A DNA stretch of 64,000 nt from Terriglobia bacterium (GCA_020073645.1 JAIQET010000002.1:1-64000); one strand, 5' to 3'; positions 35,896 to 45,383 are shown, counted from the stretch's first letter. Notes: generated by a model from the letters alone, not told the origin. Numbers and translations are program-made.

Positions 35896-37230
35896 ATGGC
35901 CACTGCCTCCGCTGCTGACCGCGCCCGACTGGCCCTCGAAATGCGCGTCACCGCACGGCATCTTTTCGAGCACGCCCTCGCGGAGGCCAGCATCGATCGG
36001 GCTTTCCAGCGTCACGTGGAGTGTGAGAGGGGTGTGCTGCGCGTCTGTGAAGACCTCCATGATCTCACCTCGTATAACCGCATCTCCGTCATCTCCATCG
36101 GCAAGGCCGCGCACACGCTCGTGAACGCCCTGGAAATGCAGGCGGGCAGCCGATTCCATGGCATCGTGGCAACTTCGGTCGAGCCGGCCTCGCAGATAAA
36201 AGGATTTCGCTACTTTCTGGGTGGCCATCCCACCCCCAACCAGGAATCCATTCGCGCTGCCCAAGCCATGCTGAAATCGCTGGACGGTCAGGATACCTCG
36301 TCGCTGGTCATCTTCCTGCTCAGCGGGGGTGGCTCCTCCATTGCGGAAAAGCCGATCGATGACGAAATCTCACTGGAGGATGTGATCGCCACCTATCGTG
36401 TACTGGTGCATTCGGGCGCACCCATCGCCGAAATCAATGCCATTCGCAAGCATCTCTCCGCGATCAAAGGAGGCCGCCTAGCCCGCGCCGCCGCCCCCGC
36501 GCAGCAGGTCTCCCTGCTGGTCTCGGACGTCCCCGACAGCACGCCCGATGCGCTGGCCTCTGGGCCGACCATGCCTGATTCCACCGGCGTGGAAGACTGT
36601 TATGCCATCGCCGCAAAGTACGGCATGCTGGAGCAGTTTCCGCCGTCGGTGCTGGAGCTGTTCCAGCGCCGCGCCCTGGAAGAGACCCCCAAGAAGGATG
36701 ACGTAGCCTTCCATCGCTCGCGCTGGTGGCCGATCTTATCGAATGCCTCCCTGCTTGAGGCCAGCCGGGCGGAAGCCCGTCGCCAACGCTTCACGGTCGA
36801 GGTGGACAACAGTTGTGACGACTGGGACTACCTCCGCGCCCGCGACTATCTTCTCGACCGCCTGCGGGAGTTGCGAAGGAAATCCGAGCGCGTCTGCCTG
36901 ATTTCCGGTGGCGAGGTGACCGTGAAAGTGAGCAACGGCGGGATCGGAGGCCGCAACCAGCAGTTCGCGCTGGCCTGCGCCGGCAAGATTGCCGGAGAAA
37001 ACATCACCGTGCTCAGCGCCGGTACTGATGGCATCGATGGCAACAGTCCCGCCGCCGGAGCGGTAGTGGACGGCACAACCCTCGAGCGCACCAAGGCCCG
37101 CGGGCTCGATCCGCAAGCTCACCTGGCTGGCTTCAATGCTTTTCCCTTTTTCGAGTCCCTGGGCGACACCGTGGTGACCGGTCCCACGGGAAACAATTTG
37201 CGGGACCTGCGGCTTCTGTTGGCCTACTAA
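35896..37230 (+). CDS. Glycerate 2-kinase (GckA/MOFRL family)
   Basis: 444 residues. The class II glycerate kinase family makes 2-phosphoglycerate from glycerate and ATP. The N-terminal GckA domain has SISIGKAAHTL-type contact (VISIGKAAHTLVNAL), VIFLLSGGGSSIAEKP and IRKHLSAIKGGRLA. The C-terminal MOFRL domain has CLISGGEVTVKV, GIGGRNQQFALACA and SAGTDGIDGNSPAAGAVVDG. The ATG at 35896 begins the homology and has a TATAAT just upstream. A GarR-like dehydrogenase gene 1.1 kb downstream could supply glycerate, so a shared glyoxylate/glycerate route is possible but not proven. Confidence 0.93.
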   Translation: MATASAADRARLALEMRVTARHLFEHALAEASIDRAFQRHVECERGVLRVCEDLHDLTSYNRISVISIGKAAHTLVNALEMQAGSRFHGIVATSVEPASQIKGFRYFLGGHPTPNQESIRAAQAMLKSLDGQDTSSLVIFLLSGGGSSIAEKPIDDEISLEDVIATYRVLVHSGAPIAEINAIRKHLSAIKGGRLARAAAPAQQVSLLVSDVPDSTPDALASGPTMPDSTGVEDCYAIAAKYGMLEQFPPSVLELFQRRALEETPKKDDVAFHRSRWWPILSNASLLEASRAEARRQRFTVEVDNSCDDWDYLRARDYLLDRLRELRRKSERVCLISGGEVTVKVSNGGIGGRNQQFALACAGKIAGENITVLSAGTDGIDGNSPAAGAVVDGTTLERTKARGLDPQAHLAGFNAFPFFESLGDTVVTGPTGNNLRDLRLLLAY

Positions 37231-37242
37231 GCTCGCTTCGGT

Positions 37243-37282
37243 GTGGTTGCTAATTGCTAACGGCTAATTGCTAATTGCTAAA
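37243..37282. repeat. Short-word repeat (GCTAATT)n
   Basis: TTGCTAATTGCTAACGGCTAATTGCTAATTGCTAA-like words fill the gap between two convergent genes. The TAG stop of the MBL hydrolase gene (37278-37280) lies inside it. Confidence 0.75.
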
Positions 37283-38174
37283 AGAACTGCGTCACGCCCT
37301 CTTCCAGCACCACCACCCGATCCTCAATCCCCGCAGCCCTGGCTTCTTGCTCCAGGAGCTGTAACGGCTCATCGATGGGTTCGTGCGACAGGCGGAAGGT
37401 TCCGTAGTGCATGGGCACCATCCAGCGTGCGTTCAGGTCGAGGAAGGCACGGGTAGCGTCCCCGGGATCAGCATGGACGTTGCGGAAAGACGGCGGGTTG
37501 TAGGCGCCAATCGGCAGCAGGGCAACTTCGGGCGACAGCCGCTGGCCGATGTCACGGAATCCGGAAAAGTACGCTGTGTCTCCGGCGTGGTACACGGAGT
37601 GCCTGTGGTCGCGCAGCACGTATCCGCCGTAGCCTCGGTGAGAGTCTTTAATGATCCTGGCGCCCCAGTGGCGCGAAGGCACGTGGGTGACCGTGAGCCC
37701 GCGATGGCGATAGCTGTTCCACCAGTCCAGTTCCACCACGTCGCCAAATCCCAGGTCCGAAACCAGGTCAAAGACATGGTGCGGAACCACGATGATGGGT
37801 GGCGCCCCGCGCCGGCGGCGGGTCTGCTGCACGATGGCCCGCAACGATGGCCGGTGCAAGTGGTCGAAGTGGGCATGTGTGACCAGCACCAGATCAATCG
37901 GCGGAAGGTCGCGCACATACACGCCGGGCTTGCGCAACCGCTTCAGCACGAACAGCCAGCGCGCAAAATTAGGATCGATGATGACGTTCTGCCCGCCGAT
38001 CTGCACGAAAAAGCTGGCGTGCCCGATGAAAGTTACGCCCATCTCGCCGTTGCTCACCAGTTTCGGCTTGTGGGTCTCCCCGGTGCGCGGCGTGACGGCG
38101 GAACGGCGCACCAGTCGCCCAAACTGCCGGGCACGCTTGCGCAGGGCGGGATTTTTCAGAGTATCCTTCAGCAT
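37278..38174 (-). CDS. MBL-fold metal-dependent hydrolase (UlaG / NAPE-PLD-like)
   Basis: 298 residues of the metallo-beta-lactamase fold. The zinc motif is His100-x-His102-x-Asp104-His105 in LVTHAHFDHLH, with further ligands in THVPSRHWGAR and YHAGDTAYFSG. The late PMHYGTFRLSHEP holds the last histidine. The order resembles NAPE-phospholipase D-like and UlaG-like proteins, which act on phospholipid or lactone substrates, so the substrate is not predictable. The ATG at 38174 fits the start of the homology. It is convergent with the glycerate kinase gene. Confidence 0.9.
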   Translation of the reverse strand: MLKDTLKNPALRKRARQFGRLVRRSAVTPRTGETHKPKLVSNGEMGVTFIGHASFFVQIGGQNVIIDPNFARWLFVLKRLRKPGVYVRDLPPIDLVLVTHAHFDHLHRPSLRAIVQQTRRRRGAPPIIVVPHHVFDLVSDLGFGDVVELDWWNSYRHRGLTVTHVPSRHWGARIIKDSHRGYGGYVLRDHRHSVYHAGDTAYFSGFRDIGQRLSPEVALLPIGAYNPPSFRNVHADPGDATRAFLDLNARWMVPMHYGTFRLSHEPIDEPLQLLEQEARAAGIEDRVVVLEEGVTQFF

Positions 38175-38307
38175 CTAGGCTGAACTCATGGTCCTTCTGA
38201 TTGGGTGCAGAGTTGTACTTGATTCTAGAACAATCCCCCACACTTTGCTTGACCCCGGTTGCCAGCCTCGTTTCTAATCCTTGCTGATCCTCAGGAGAGA
38301 AACTCGG

Positions 38308-39189
38308 ATGCGTGTTGCTTTCTTAGGTTTGGGAATCATGGGCCGGCCGATGGCTGCCAACCTGGTCAAAGCCGGCCACGAAGTCACGGTGTGGAACCGT
38401 ACGCCGGGCAAAGTCGTGGAAGGCGCACAGAGTGCGTCATCTCCCGCCGAGGCCGCGCGTGGCGCTGAGGTGGTCTGGATGTGCGTCTCCGACACCAAGG
38501 CGGTCGAAGATGTGCTCTTCGGCCCGCAAGGCGTGCAGGATTCGCTGGCCCAGGGGATGACCGTGGTTGATTCCAGCACCATCTCGCCTTCGGCCACACG
38601 AAACTTCGCCGAGCGCGTCCGCACCCGGGGCGCTCAGTATGTGGACGCCCCCGTGACTGGATCCAAAGTAGGGGCGGAAAACGGAACTCTGATTTTCATT
38701 GTGGGTGGCGAAGAAGCCGCGATTGAGCACCTGAAGCCGTTGTTTGCTGCCATGGGCAAGCAGTTCTTCCGCATGGGCGAGACCAGCAAAGGACAAGCTG
38801 CCAAGCTGGTGATGAACCTGCAAATCGCCCTCATTTATGAGGGATTCTCCGAAGCCCTGACCCTGGCCACCAAGCTCGGGGTTCCAGCCGAGACCCTGCT
38901 GCCCCTGGTGCAGGCCTCCATGGTTCGCTCCGGCGTAGTGGACTACAAGGCCCCCTTTGTCATGAAGCGTGACTTTTCCCCGAATTTCCCTTTACGCCTC
39001 ATGCACAAAGATCTCCGCTTGGCCCTCGATGCGGCCAAAGAGGCGCGGGTCAAACTGCCGGGGCTCGAAACCGTGGAAGAGATCTATGAAATGGCCACCG
39101 AGGACGGCCACGAGAACCTCGATTACGCCGCCACCCTCACCCTTCTGGAGAAATGGGCCGGGGTCGAGGTAAAAGGCGCGTCGGCCTAA
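38308..39189 (+). CDS. NAD(P)-dependent 3-hydroxyisobutyrate / tartronate-semialdehyde dehydrogenase-like protein
   Basis: 293 residues of the beta-hydroxyacid dehydrogenase family (GarR, MmsB, glyoxylate/succinic-semialdehyde reductases). The Rossmann start VAFLGLGIMGRPMAANLVKAGH binds the dinucleotide, and VDAPVTGSKVGAENGTL is the substrate loop. The catalytic Lys lies in GQAAKLVMNLQIA. The KDLRLALDAAKE segment is conserved late in the family. The ATG at 38308 has AGGAGAG nine bases upstream, which excludes the TTG at 38281. The substrate could be glyoxylate, succinic semialdehyde or tartronate semialdehyde. Confidence 0.9.
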   Translation: MRVAFLGLGIMGRPMAANLVKAGHEVTVWNRTPGKVVEGAQSASSPAEAARGAEVVWMCVSDTKAVEDVLFGPQGVQDSLAQGMTVVDSSTISPSATRNFAERVRTRGAQYVDAPVTGSKVGAENGTLIFIVGGEEAAIEHLKPLFAAMGKQFFRMGETSKGQAAKLVMNLQIALIYEGFSEALTLATKLGVPAETLLPLVQASMVRSGVVDYKAPFVMKRDFSPNFPLRLMHKDLRLALDAAKEARVKLPGLETVEEIYEMATEDGHENLDYAATLTLLEKWAGVEVKGASA

Positions 39190-39199
39190 CCGCCGGTCA

Positions 39200-39237
39200 T
39201 ACTGAGAACGGGGAACCGGGAACTGAGAACTCTTCCC
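39200..39237. repeat. Short-word repeat (GGGAACTGAGAAC type)
   Basis: ACTGAGAACGGGGAACCGGGAACTGAGAAC-like words follow the dehydrogenase stop. The same word family occurs at 3140-3170 and at 53812-53842. Confidence 0.7.
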
Positions 39238-39240
39238 TCC

Positions 39241-39280
39241 AGTTACCGCGGTAACTTTCCTATTACACAACTATTACACT
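39241..39280 (+). promoter_or_regulatory. Putative operator before the desaturase gene
   Basis: AGTTACCGCGGTAACT (39241-39256) is a perfect 16-bp palindrome. It is followed by two copies of CTATTACAC at 39260 and 39271, 11 bp apart, so on the same helical face. Both lie 65-100 bases before the desaturase ATG. The regulator is unknown. Confidence 0.5.
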
Positions 39281-39343
39281 CCGCCCCGCCCGCAGTTGAT
39301 ACGTTAGATTCAGGTTTCTAAAACGAGTGTGGGGACACAGCGA

Positions 39344-40243
39344 ATGGAACTGCAAGCCCTTGAGCGCAAGCCAGCCGACGACAACCAAATCAACTGGGTA
39401 ACCGCAACTTTCATGGCACTGTTTCACCTGGGCGCCATTGCAGCATTTTTCTTTTTCACCTGGAAAGCTCTGGCGGTGGCGGTGTTCCTGTGGTTGGTTT
39501 CGGGAAGCTGGGGCATCGGCATGGGCTATCACCGGCTGCTCACTCACCGCGGATACAAGACGCCAAAGTGGGTCGAGTACTTCCTGACCGTCTGCGCAAC
39601 CCTGGCCTTGGAAGGCGGACCGATTTTCTGGGTGGCAACGCACCGCATCCATCACAAGTTTTCTGATCAGGAAGGCGATCCGCACTCGCCCATCGACGGC
39701 AAGTGGTGGGCGCACATGGGATGGATCCTGACCGGCAAGTCCATGCATCACGACACTACGACGCTGGCGAAATACGTCCCCGACCTTGCCAAAGACAAGT
39801 TTCACGTCTGGATCACCAAGTATCATTACGTTCCCATCGTTGCGCTCGGCCTCGTGCTCTTCGCTATCGGCGGTCTGCCCTTTCTGATGTGGGGCATCTT
39901 CCTGCGCACCGTGGTCGGTCTGCATGCCACCTGGCTGGTCAACTCGGCGACCCACACCTGGGGCTCGCGCCGCTTCCAGACCCGTGACCTCTCCACCAAC
40001 AACTGGTGGGTTGCGATCCTGACCTTTGGCGAAGGCTGGCACAACAACCATCATGCCCATCCCGTTTCTGCCCGCCACGGCCTGCGGTGGTACGAAGTGG
40101 ACATGAACTGGTACGGCATCTGGACGCTCAAGAAGCTAGGGCTGGCCCGCGACGTGTACCGGATACAGCTTTCCGAACTGCGTCGCCGGGAGCAAGAAGA
40201 ACTGGCGCCGGCGGCTCCGCGGCGCGAACTAGTCTCGGTCTAA
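39344..40243 (+). CDS. Acyl-CoA / acyl-lipid delta-9 type fatty acid desaturase
   Basis: 299 residues of the membrane di-iron desaturases, which put a cis double bond into acyl chains and adjust membrane fluidity. The three histidine boxes are present: HRLLTH after the second helix, HRIHH near the middle and HNNHH late. Four hydrophobic segments surround them, and NSATHTWG carries the extra His of the SCD-type group. The ATG at 39344 is preceded by GGGGA about eight bases away, and the GTG at 39329 is an alternative. A palindromic operator candidate lies upstream and a terminator downstream. Confidence 0.93.
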   Translation: MELQALERKPADDNQINWVTATFMALFHLGAIAAFFFFTWKALAVAVFLWLVSGSWGIGMGYHRLLTHRGYKTPKWVEYFLTVCATLALEGGPIFWVATHRIHHKFSDQEGDPHSPIDGKWWAHMGWILTGKSMHHDTTTLAKYVPDLAKDKFHVWITKYHYVPIVALGLVLFAIGGLPFLMWGIFLRTVVGLHATWLVNSATHTWGSRRFQTRDLSTNNWWVAILTFGEGWHNNHHAHPVSARHGLRWYEVDMNWYGIWTLKKLGLARDVYRIQLSELRRREQEELAPAAPRRELVSV

Positions 40244-40359
40244 CCAAGATCGCCGAAAAAACCACGAAATTAAGCCTGCCTTAAGGTTCAAAGCAGGATG
40301 CTGTCGGCCTCCGTTTGGTGCGCGTCGCCCTGCGGAGGGTCCTTCAGCGGCACGCCCCA

Positions 40360-40406
40360 GCCCGCCGATCTCTCTGGGTTCAACCCCGAATCGGCGGGCT
40401 TATTGT
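40360..40406 (+). terminator. Rho-independent terminator after the desaturase gene
   Basis: GCCCGCCGAT (40360-40369) and ATCGGCGGGC (40390-40399) form a perfect 10-bp stem with a 20-base loop, followed by TTATTGTT. Confidence 0.8.
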
Positions 40407-40463
40407 TACCATCCGATCCTGGGATGACTCCTCTCCCTCCTGCGGTTTTCATTTCCCTCGCGG

Positions 40464-40469
40464 TAGAAT
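40464..40469 (+). promoter_or_regulatory. -10 box directly before the histidine kinase start (leaderless)
   Basis: TAGAAT ends six bases before the ATG at 40476, the same spacing as at the STAS gene. No Shine-Dalgarno is present. Confidence 0.45.
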
Positions 40470-40475
40470 CGGGAC

Positions 40476-41384
40476 ATGCGTATCACCAGTCGCCGCAAGG
40501 CCATCGCCTTCTTTGTCACTCTGGGCGTGTGCCTGGCGGCGCTGGCCGTGGCGGTGGGCAGCGGCTGGATCATTCTCAACTGGCGCGAGGGCGTCAAAGT
40601 TTTCCTGGGAGTGATCTTCTTCGGCGCCATCATCGCGGGAATCATCCTCAACACGATTTTCCTGGTACGCGAAATCCGCCGCAATGAACAGCACGACAGC
40701 TTCATCAACGCCGTTACTCACGAACTGAAAACTCCGATAGCCTCCATTCGCCTCTACCTGCAAACCCTGCAGCGTCGCGAGTTAGACCAGACCCAGCGGC
40801 GTGAGTTCTACCGCCTCATGCTCGACGACACCCACCGCTTGCTGGGCACGGTCGAGCAAGTTCTGAAGGCGGGGGAGGCCGGGCACAAGCGCATCGCCCG
40901 ACGGCGGGCTGCGGTGGACTTCGGCGGCCTGGTTCGCGAGTGTGTCGAAGTCGCACGCACCAGCCATCATCTCCAACCCGAAGCCCTGCGCTTCGAGCAG
41001 TCTGTTGACAACGGCTCAGGGGCCGGCGTGGTCGGAGATTCCGAAGACCTGCGCACCGCCGTTTCCAACGTGCTCGACAATGCCATCAAGTACTCCACGG
41101 GTGCCGTCGATGTCTCCGTGCGGGTTGAAACCCCGGACGAGAAGCACGTAACTCTGCGGGTGCGCGATCACGGTGTGGGCATCCCCACGGAAGAACTCAA
41201 ACGCATCTTCAAGCGCTTCTACCGCGTTCCCGGCCGCTTGCAGGGCAATGTGAAAGGCACCGGTTTGGGATTGTTCATCGTGCGCGCCATCGCCAGCAAG
41301 CATGGCGGCCGCGTCTTTGCCGAAAGCGAAGGCGAAGGCCGGGGCACCACGGTCATTCTCGAACTGCCGCGGAGCAACGCATGA
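40476..41384 (+). CDS. Membrane sensor histidine kinase
   Basis: 302 residues. Two transmembrane segments (about 10-32 and 42-63) with a very short loop between them, so it has no large periplasmic sensor. Then HisKA with the phospho-accepting His near residue 86 (NAVTHELKTPIASI), and HATPase with N box SNVLDNAIKYST, G1 VRDHGVGIP, F box FKRFYRV and G2 GTGLGLFIV. It should phosphorylate the response regulator encoded next, whose start overlaps its stop (ATGA, 41381-41384). Confidence 0.94.
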   Translation: MRITSRRKAIAFFVTLGVCLAALAVAVGSGWIILNWREGVKVFLGVIFFGAIIAGIILNTIFLVREIRRNEQHDSFINAVTHELKTPIASIRLYLQTLQRRELDQTQRREFYRLMLDDTHRLLGTVEQVLKAGEAGHKRIARRRAAVDFGGLVRECVEVARTSHHLQPEALRFEQSVDNGSGAGVVGDSEDLRTAVSNVLDNAIKYSTGAVDVSVRVETPDEKHVTLRVRDHGVGIPTEELKRIFKRFYRVPGRLQGNVKGTGLGLFIVRAIASKHGGRVFAESEGEGRGTTVILELPRSNA

Positions 41385-42136
41385 GCCGGGTGCTGATCGT
41401 CGAGGATGAAGCTCACCTGGCCAAAGGTTTGCAGTTCAACCTGGAGGCGGAGGGACACTCCGTCCGCCTCGTGGGCGACGGCGAAAGCGCGTTGGACCTG
41501 CTGCTGAAGAAGCGCGAGGATTTCGATGCCGTGGTGCTAGACGTGATGCTGCCCGGGAAAGACGGCTTCACGGTCGCGGCCGAACTGCGCGCCGCCAGGC
41601 ACTTCGTCCCCGTGCTCATGCTGACCGCGCGCGGCCGGCCCGAGGACGTGCTCAAGGGATTCGCCTCCGGCGCCGACGACTATCTCCCCAAGCCTTTTGA
41701 ACTTCCCATTCTGCTGGCCCGCCTGCAGGGTCTGCTGCGCCGCCGGGAATGGCTGCGGGAAGGCCAGGCAGCTGCGGCGCAGCCTGCTTCCGCCAAGCAA
41801 CAATCTCATGACGCCGAGTACGATGTGTTCTCCTTCGCCGGCCGCACCATCGACTTCGGAAAGCTGGAGTTGCGGGTCAACGGCAACGTCATCCACCTCA
41901 CGCTCATGGAAGCGGAGCTGCTGCGTCACCTCATTCGCAACAATGATCGGGTTGTCTCCCGCAAGTCAATCCTGGAGGAAGTCTGGGGGCTGCACGAAGA
42001 CACCGATACCCGTGCTATTGACAACTTCGTCGTCCGCCTGCGGCGCTATATCGAAGACGATCCCGCGCAGCCGACCCACCTGCTCACCGTCCGTGGAGTC
42101 GGCTACCGCTTCATCGCCGAGCCGGACAAGGGCTGA
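41381..42136 (+). CDS. OmpR/PhoB-type response regulator
   Basis: 251 residues. Receiver domain 1-120 with VLIVEDE and phosphorylation site Asp54 in AVVLDVMLPGKDG, Thr in LMLTARG and Lys in YLPKPFEL. A linker of about 25 residues (rich in Ala and Gln) leads to a winged-helix DNA-binding domain (about 150-250) with LMEAELLRHLIRNNDRVVSR and HLLTVRGVGYRF. It is the cognate partner of the upstream kinase by overlap. The target genes are unknown. Confidence 0.95.
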   Translation: MSRVLIVEDEAHLAKGLQFNLEAEGHSVRLVGDGESALDLLLKKREDFDAVVLDVMLPGKDGFTVAAELRAARHFVPVLMLTARGRPEDVLKGFASGADDYLPKPFELPILLARLQGLLRRREWLREGQAAAAQPASAKQQSHDAEYDVFSFAGRTIDFGKLELRVNGNVIHLTLMEAELLRHLIRNNDRVVSRKSILEEVWGLHEDTDTRAIDNFVVRLRRYIEDDPAQPTHLLTVRGVGYRFIAEPDKG

Positions 42137-42164
42137 AAGCCGTGCCCGCAAGCCCCCAGCACCC

Positions 42165-42794
42165 TTACGCGGCGGTTGGTTTCTTTGCGCCCCCCGGCTC
42201 CACAGCCTCGACCAGCGGCATATTCACCAGGTGCTCGCTGACAAACCACACCTGCATTTCGTTGGTGCGCAGAACATCGCTGATGACCATATCGTTGGTG
42301 CCATCATCTCCCAGCTCGGAGGCGCGTCGGGCCAGCGTACGGCACTGCCGGATGATGACCTGGTGAGCATCCAGCAACCGCGACAGTTGTACCGGAACCT
42401 CTTCCCGGCCTCGCGGCGGACGCTCAATCTGCGTGGTCTCGGCTACGTCTGGCGCCATTGCGATACTTACGCCACCGAGAATCTGGATGCGTTCGGCAAT
42501 CGTGTCCACCAGTTCCGCCTGCTCTCCGTAGTGCTTGTCGAACAGAAGATGAAGTTGGTAAAACGTGGGCCCGGCGACCTGCCAGTGTGATTTCTTGTAG
42601 AGGTCGCGCAGCGTCATGGTGTCGGCGAGCAGCTGGTTGAGTTGTTCCGTGATTTCCAGGCGCACCGGTTCTTCCAGTTCCAGGGGCAATACATGGGTTA
42701 CCGTGCCGTACTCCTGGATTGCCCGAGCCCGTTGGTGGATGCGAGGTTGCGCACTCAATCTGCCTTGGTTGCCAGAAACTGCTTTTTTCGGCAT
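42165..42794 (-). CDS. dps: Dps-family ferritin-like DNA-binding protein
   Basis: 209 residues, longer than E. coli Dps (167), with extra basic N-terminal residues (MPKKAVSGNQGRLSAQPRI) that could bind DNA. The ferroxidase-site segment is visible in SHWQVAGPTFYQLHLLFDKHYGEQAELVDTIAERI, with the conserved His, Asp and Glu. Dps dodecamers store iron, consume H2O2 and compact DNA. The ATG at 42794 has AAGGAG six bases upstream. The longer frame to 43004 is not coding. It is convergent with the response regulator gene, and its own promoter region lies at 42795-43000. Confidence 0.93.
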   Translation of the reverse strand: MPKKAVSGNQGRLSAQPRIHQRARAIQEYGTVTHVLPLELEEPVRLEITEQLNQLLADTMTLRDLYKKSHWQVAGPTFYQLHLLFDKHYGEQAELVDTIAERIQILGGVSIAMAPDVAETTQIERPPRGREEVPVQLSRLLDAHQVIIRQCRTLARRASELGDDGTNDMVISDVLRTNEMQVWFVSEHLVNMPLVEAVEPGGAKKPTAA

Positions 42795-43207
42795 CGCAAT
42801 TCTCCTTGATGTATTCGTATTTCGTGGGCCGCAAATTGCCTTTAGGTCTGCGTTGGAGTTGTGGACTAAACCGTAGTTATTCGGCGCACTAGTCTGTTGG
42901 ATGTTTCCGGCCGTTTCTTCGATTCCCGGTGGGGGTGGAAATCCCAAGTTCAATCGGTTCCAGGCGCGTCCGCAACGGGCTGTCCCGACGCCTGATTTCA
43001 TCACTCTACCCTGTGGAAATCGCTATTTCATCGTGCCCGCAGTATGCAACAAACTTCACTTCTTCACACCCGTCTCTACGTAAGCTGTTGAAAATTAGAA
43101 ACAACGGCCTTGGTCATTTGGCAGGAAAGCTGCTCTTGTTTCCCTTACTGTCCCTCCCCTGACGGCAGTGCGTTTACAACGAATTCCACACCAGGAGCAC
43201 CTCCACG
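42795..43207. other. Intergenic region with conserved leader before Big-2 lipoprotein 1
   Basis: 413 bases with the dps promoter on one side and a leader on the other. Two blocks, CCTGTGGAAATCGC (about 43010) and TTTGGCAGGAAAGCTGCT (about 43117), recur in the same order before the second Big-2 gene (45384, 45491). No gene was found. AGGAGCACCTCCACG precedes the start codon. Confidence 0.5.
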
Positions 43208-45322
43208 ATGTTGGTGAAAATTGGGTCCTTCTTGCTTGCGGCAGTACTTGTGTCAACGTTGGTGGGTTGCAGCACGTCGAGCATGCGCCATACCACACCT
43301 CCTCCTACCCTCACATCCATCACCGTGAGCGGCGGCAGCGCCAGCGTCCTCGTGGGCTCCGCTACGGCTGCCTTCACTGCTACCGGTCATTTCGATGACG
43401 GCAGCATGCAGGTCCTGAGTTCTGGCGTGGTCTGGGCGTCATCTGATCCGACCAAGGCCACCATCAACGGCAGCGGCGTGGCGACCGGAGTGTTCCATGG
43501 AAGCACCAACATCACCGCCAGCAGTGGTGGCTCCGTCACCAGCACCCCAGCTGCGCTCGCTGTGATCGCTATCCTGCAGTCGATGGCTGTCACCCCGCTC
43601 GGGCCGGGCATTCTGGTGAGCGATAATCAGCAGTTTGCCGCTACTGGCAGCTTCAACGATGGCTCGGTCAGCGACGTAACTTCGACCGCAAGCTGGAGTT
43701 CTTCGGACATCACCAAAGCCACCATCGACCCGGCCTCCGGCCTGGCTACCGGCCAGGCGGCGGGCACCGTCACGGTTACCGCGGCTGCCATGGCTGCCGA
43801 CGGCACGCCCGTATCCGCGACCACAGCTTTGAACGTAGTGTCCTCAGCCTACGCCGCATTGAGCGGCAGCTACGCCTTCACCTTATTCTCCGCCGACACT
43901 CGCGGCACCGCGTTCGCCTTCGGCAGCCTGCACGTCGACGGCAGCGGCGCCATTGATGGTGGAGAGGAAGACTGCAATAGCGTCAATGGTGTGCAGCAGA
44001 ACAAGCCCGTAAGCGGAACCTACTTCGAGTATCCCGATGGCCGTGGCCAGATCAGCCTCAACGCGAACCTGTGCCACCCTGCGGGCATCACCCTGCGTTT
44101 TGTCCTGGCGTCCGGTGGAAACATTGGCAAGCTCGCTCAATTTGACGGCCTGGGCACCGCCAAGGGCACCCTGGAATCCCAGACTTCCACCAGCGCCTTT
44201 GGCAACGCGTCCTATGTCTTCCGCGCCGCGGGCGTCGACTCGGGCAGTAATTCCGTCGGTGTACCCGAACCCATGGGCGCCGTCGGTCAATTCAACGCCG
44301 ATGGGGCTGGCAACATCACTGGCGGAACGATCGACGTGAATGATTTCGGCACGGTTACTACCTTGACTCCGCTGACCGCATCCACCTACTCCTCCGCTGA
44401 CGCCAACGGTAGAGGCACTGGACAGTTGTCCACCGCCGCTGGCACAACCAACTTCACTTTCTATGTGGTCACCGCCGACAAGATCAATTTCATTCAGACC
44501 GATGCTGCTCCCGCCACCGCAGTGGGCGGCACCGCCGAGGTGCAGGACATTCCCGCCATGCTCGGTGCGAACGGCCTTTTCGGCGCTTATTCCTTCCTGG
44601 TGGGGCGTCCGGTCATCGTGAATGCCACTGGCTTCGACCGCACGGAGTTCGCTCAGGTCGGAGAGTACACCTTCGACGGCGTAGGGGGCCCCCAATCTGT
44701 AGCCGGCGTGCGCGACGATACCAACAACACCGTTCCCAACCCTCTGGCCGATCTCATCGGCGGCTTCTCCTTCGGGATGGCAGCGGCCGGCCGTGGTACC
44801 TTCGACTTGGCCAGCCCCTCACAGGCCACGGACCGCTTCTACATCTGCTACGCGCTCTCCACGAACGGATCGGGAGTTGTGAACCGCGCCTTTGTCCTCC
44901 AGACTACCAACTTCGCCGGAGGTACCAGGAATGCGCCCACCGGAGAAATGGATGTGCAGACAGCCAACAACGCGGGCGCACTGGGCGGCACTTATGCGCT
45001 CGATGCCTCTGAACTGACCGCTAGCTTCAGCGAAGCGCTCATGGCGCTCACCGTGGATGGCGCCGGTAATGTCAGCGGCATCGCCGATGTCTCCGCACCG
45101 GTCAACGGCACGTTGACGCTCTCCAGCAATGAAGTGGCGGGCGCAACGTATGGCGACGCCAGTCCGGCCTCGGCTCCGAATTCAGGCCGTGTTTTTCTTA
45201 CCCTGCCGAATCAAATCGGCTTCCAGAACTCCATCTTCTACCTGATTTCGCCGCAGTCGGCTTGGGCCCTCGGAACCACGCCCAGTGTGGCGGCAGCGGA
45301 CGGAAGTCTGACCCAGCAATAG
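43208..45322 (+). CDS. Big-2 (Ig-like) domain lipoprotein 1
   Basis: 704 residues. The lipobox signal peptide (LLAAVLVSTLVGCSTSS) places it in the envelope. Two bacterial Ig-like (Big-2) domains follow (about 35-125 and 125-215), with LTSITVSGGSASVLVG, GVATGVFHGSTNITAS and the second-domain motif ASSDITKAT-like. The remaining 480 residues repeat a YAFTLFSADTRGTAFAFGS / DGSGAIDGG pattern two or three times, probably beta-rich. It is paralogous to the next gene along its whole length. The function is unknown; surface display is inferred. A terminator follows. Confidence 0.85.
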   Translation: MLVKIGSFLLAAVLVSTLVGCSTSSMRHTTPPPTLTSITVSGGSASVLVGSATAAFTATGHFDDGSMQVLSSGVVWASSDPTKATINGSGVATGVFHGSTNITASSGGSVTSTPAALAVIAILQSMAVTPLGPGILVSDNQQFAATGSFNDGSVSDVTSTASWSSSDITKATIDPASGLATGQAAGTVTVTAAAMAADGTPVSATTALNVVSSAYAALSGSYAFTLFSADTRGTAFAFGSLHVDGSGAIDGGEEDCNSVNGVQQNKPVSGTYFEYPDGRGQISLNANLCHPAGITLRFVLASGGNIGKLAQFDGLGTAKGTLESQTSTSAFGNASYVFRAAGVDSGSNSVGVPEPMGAVGQFNADGAGNITGGTIDVNDFGTVTTLTPLTASTYSSADANGRGTGQLSTAAGTTNFTFYVVTADKINFIQTDAAPATAVGGTAEVQDIPAMLGANGLFGAYSFLVGRPVIVNATGFDRTEFAQVGEYTFDGVGGPQSVAGVRDDTNNTVPNPLADLIGGFSFGMAAAGRGTFDLASPSQATDRFYICYALSTNGSGVVNRAFVLQTTNFAGGTRNAPTGEMDVQTANNAGALGGTYALDASELTASFSEALMALTVDGAGNVSGIADVSAPVNGTLTLSSNEVAGATYGDASPASAPNSGRVFLTLPNQIGFQNSIFYLISPQSAWALGTTPSVAAADGSLTQQ

Positions 45323-45347
45323 CAGCAATTACGACAGACTCACCAGA

Positions 45348-45378
45348 CCCAGCCTCTTCGCGAGGCTGGGTTTCTTTC
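45348..45378 (+). terminator. Rho-independent terminator
   Basis: CCCAGCCTC (45348-45356), loop TTCG, then CGAGGCTGGG and TTTCTTT. The stem sequence is almost the same as that at 47685. Confidence 0.9.
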
Positions 45379-45383
45379 TCTGG

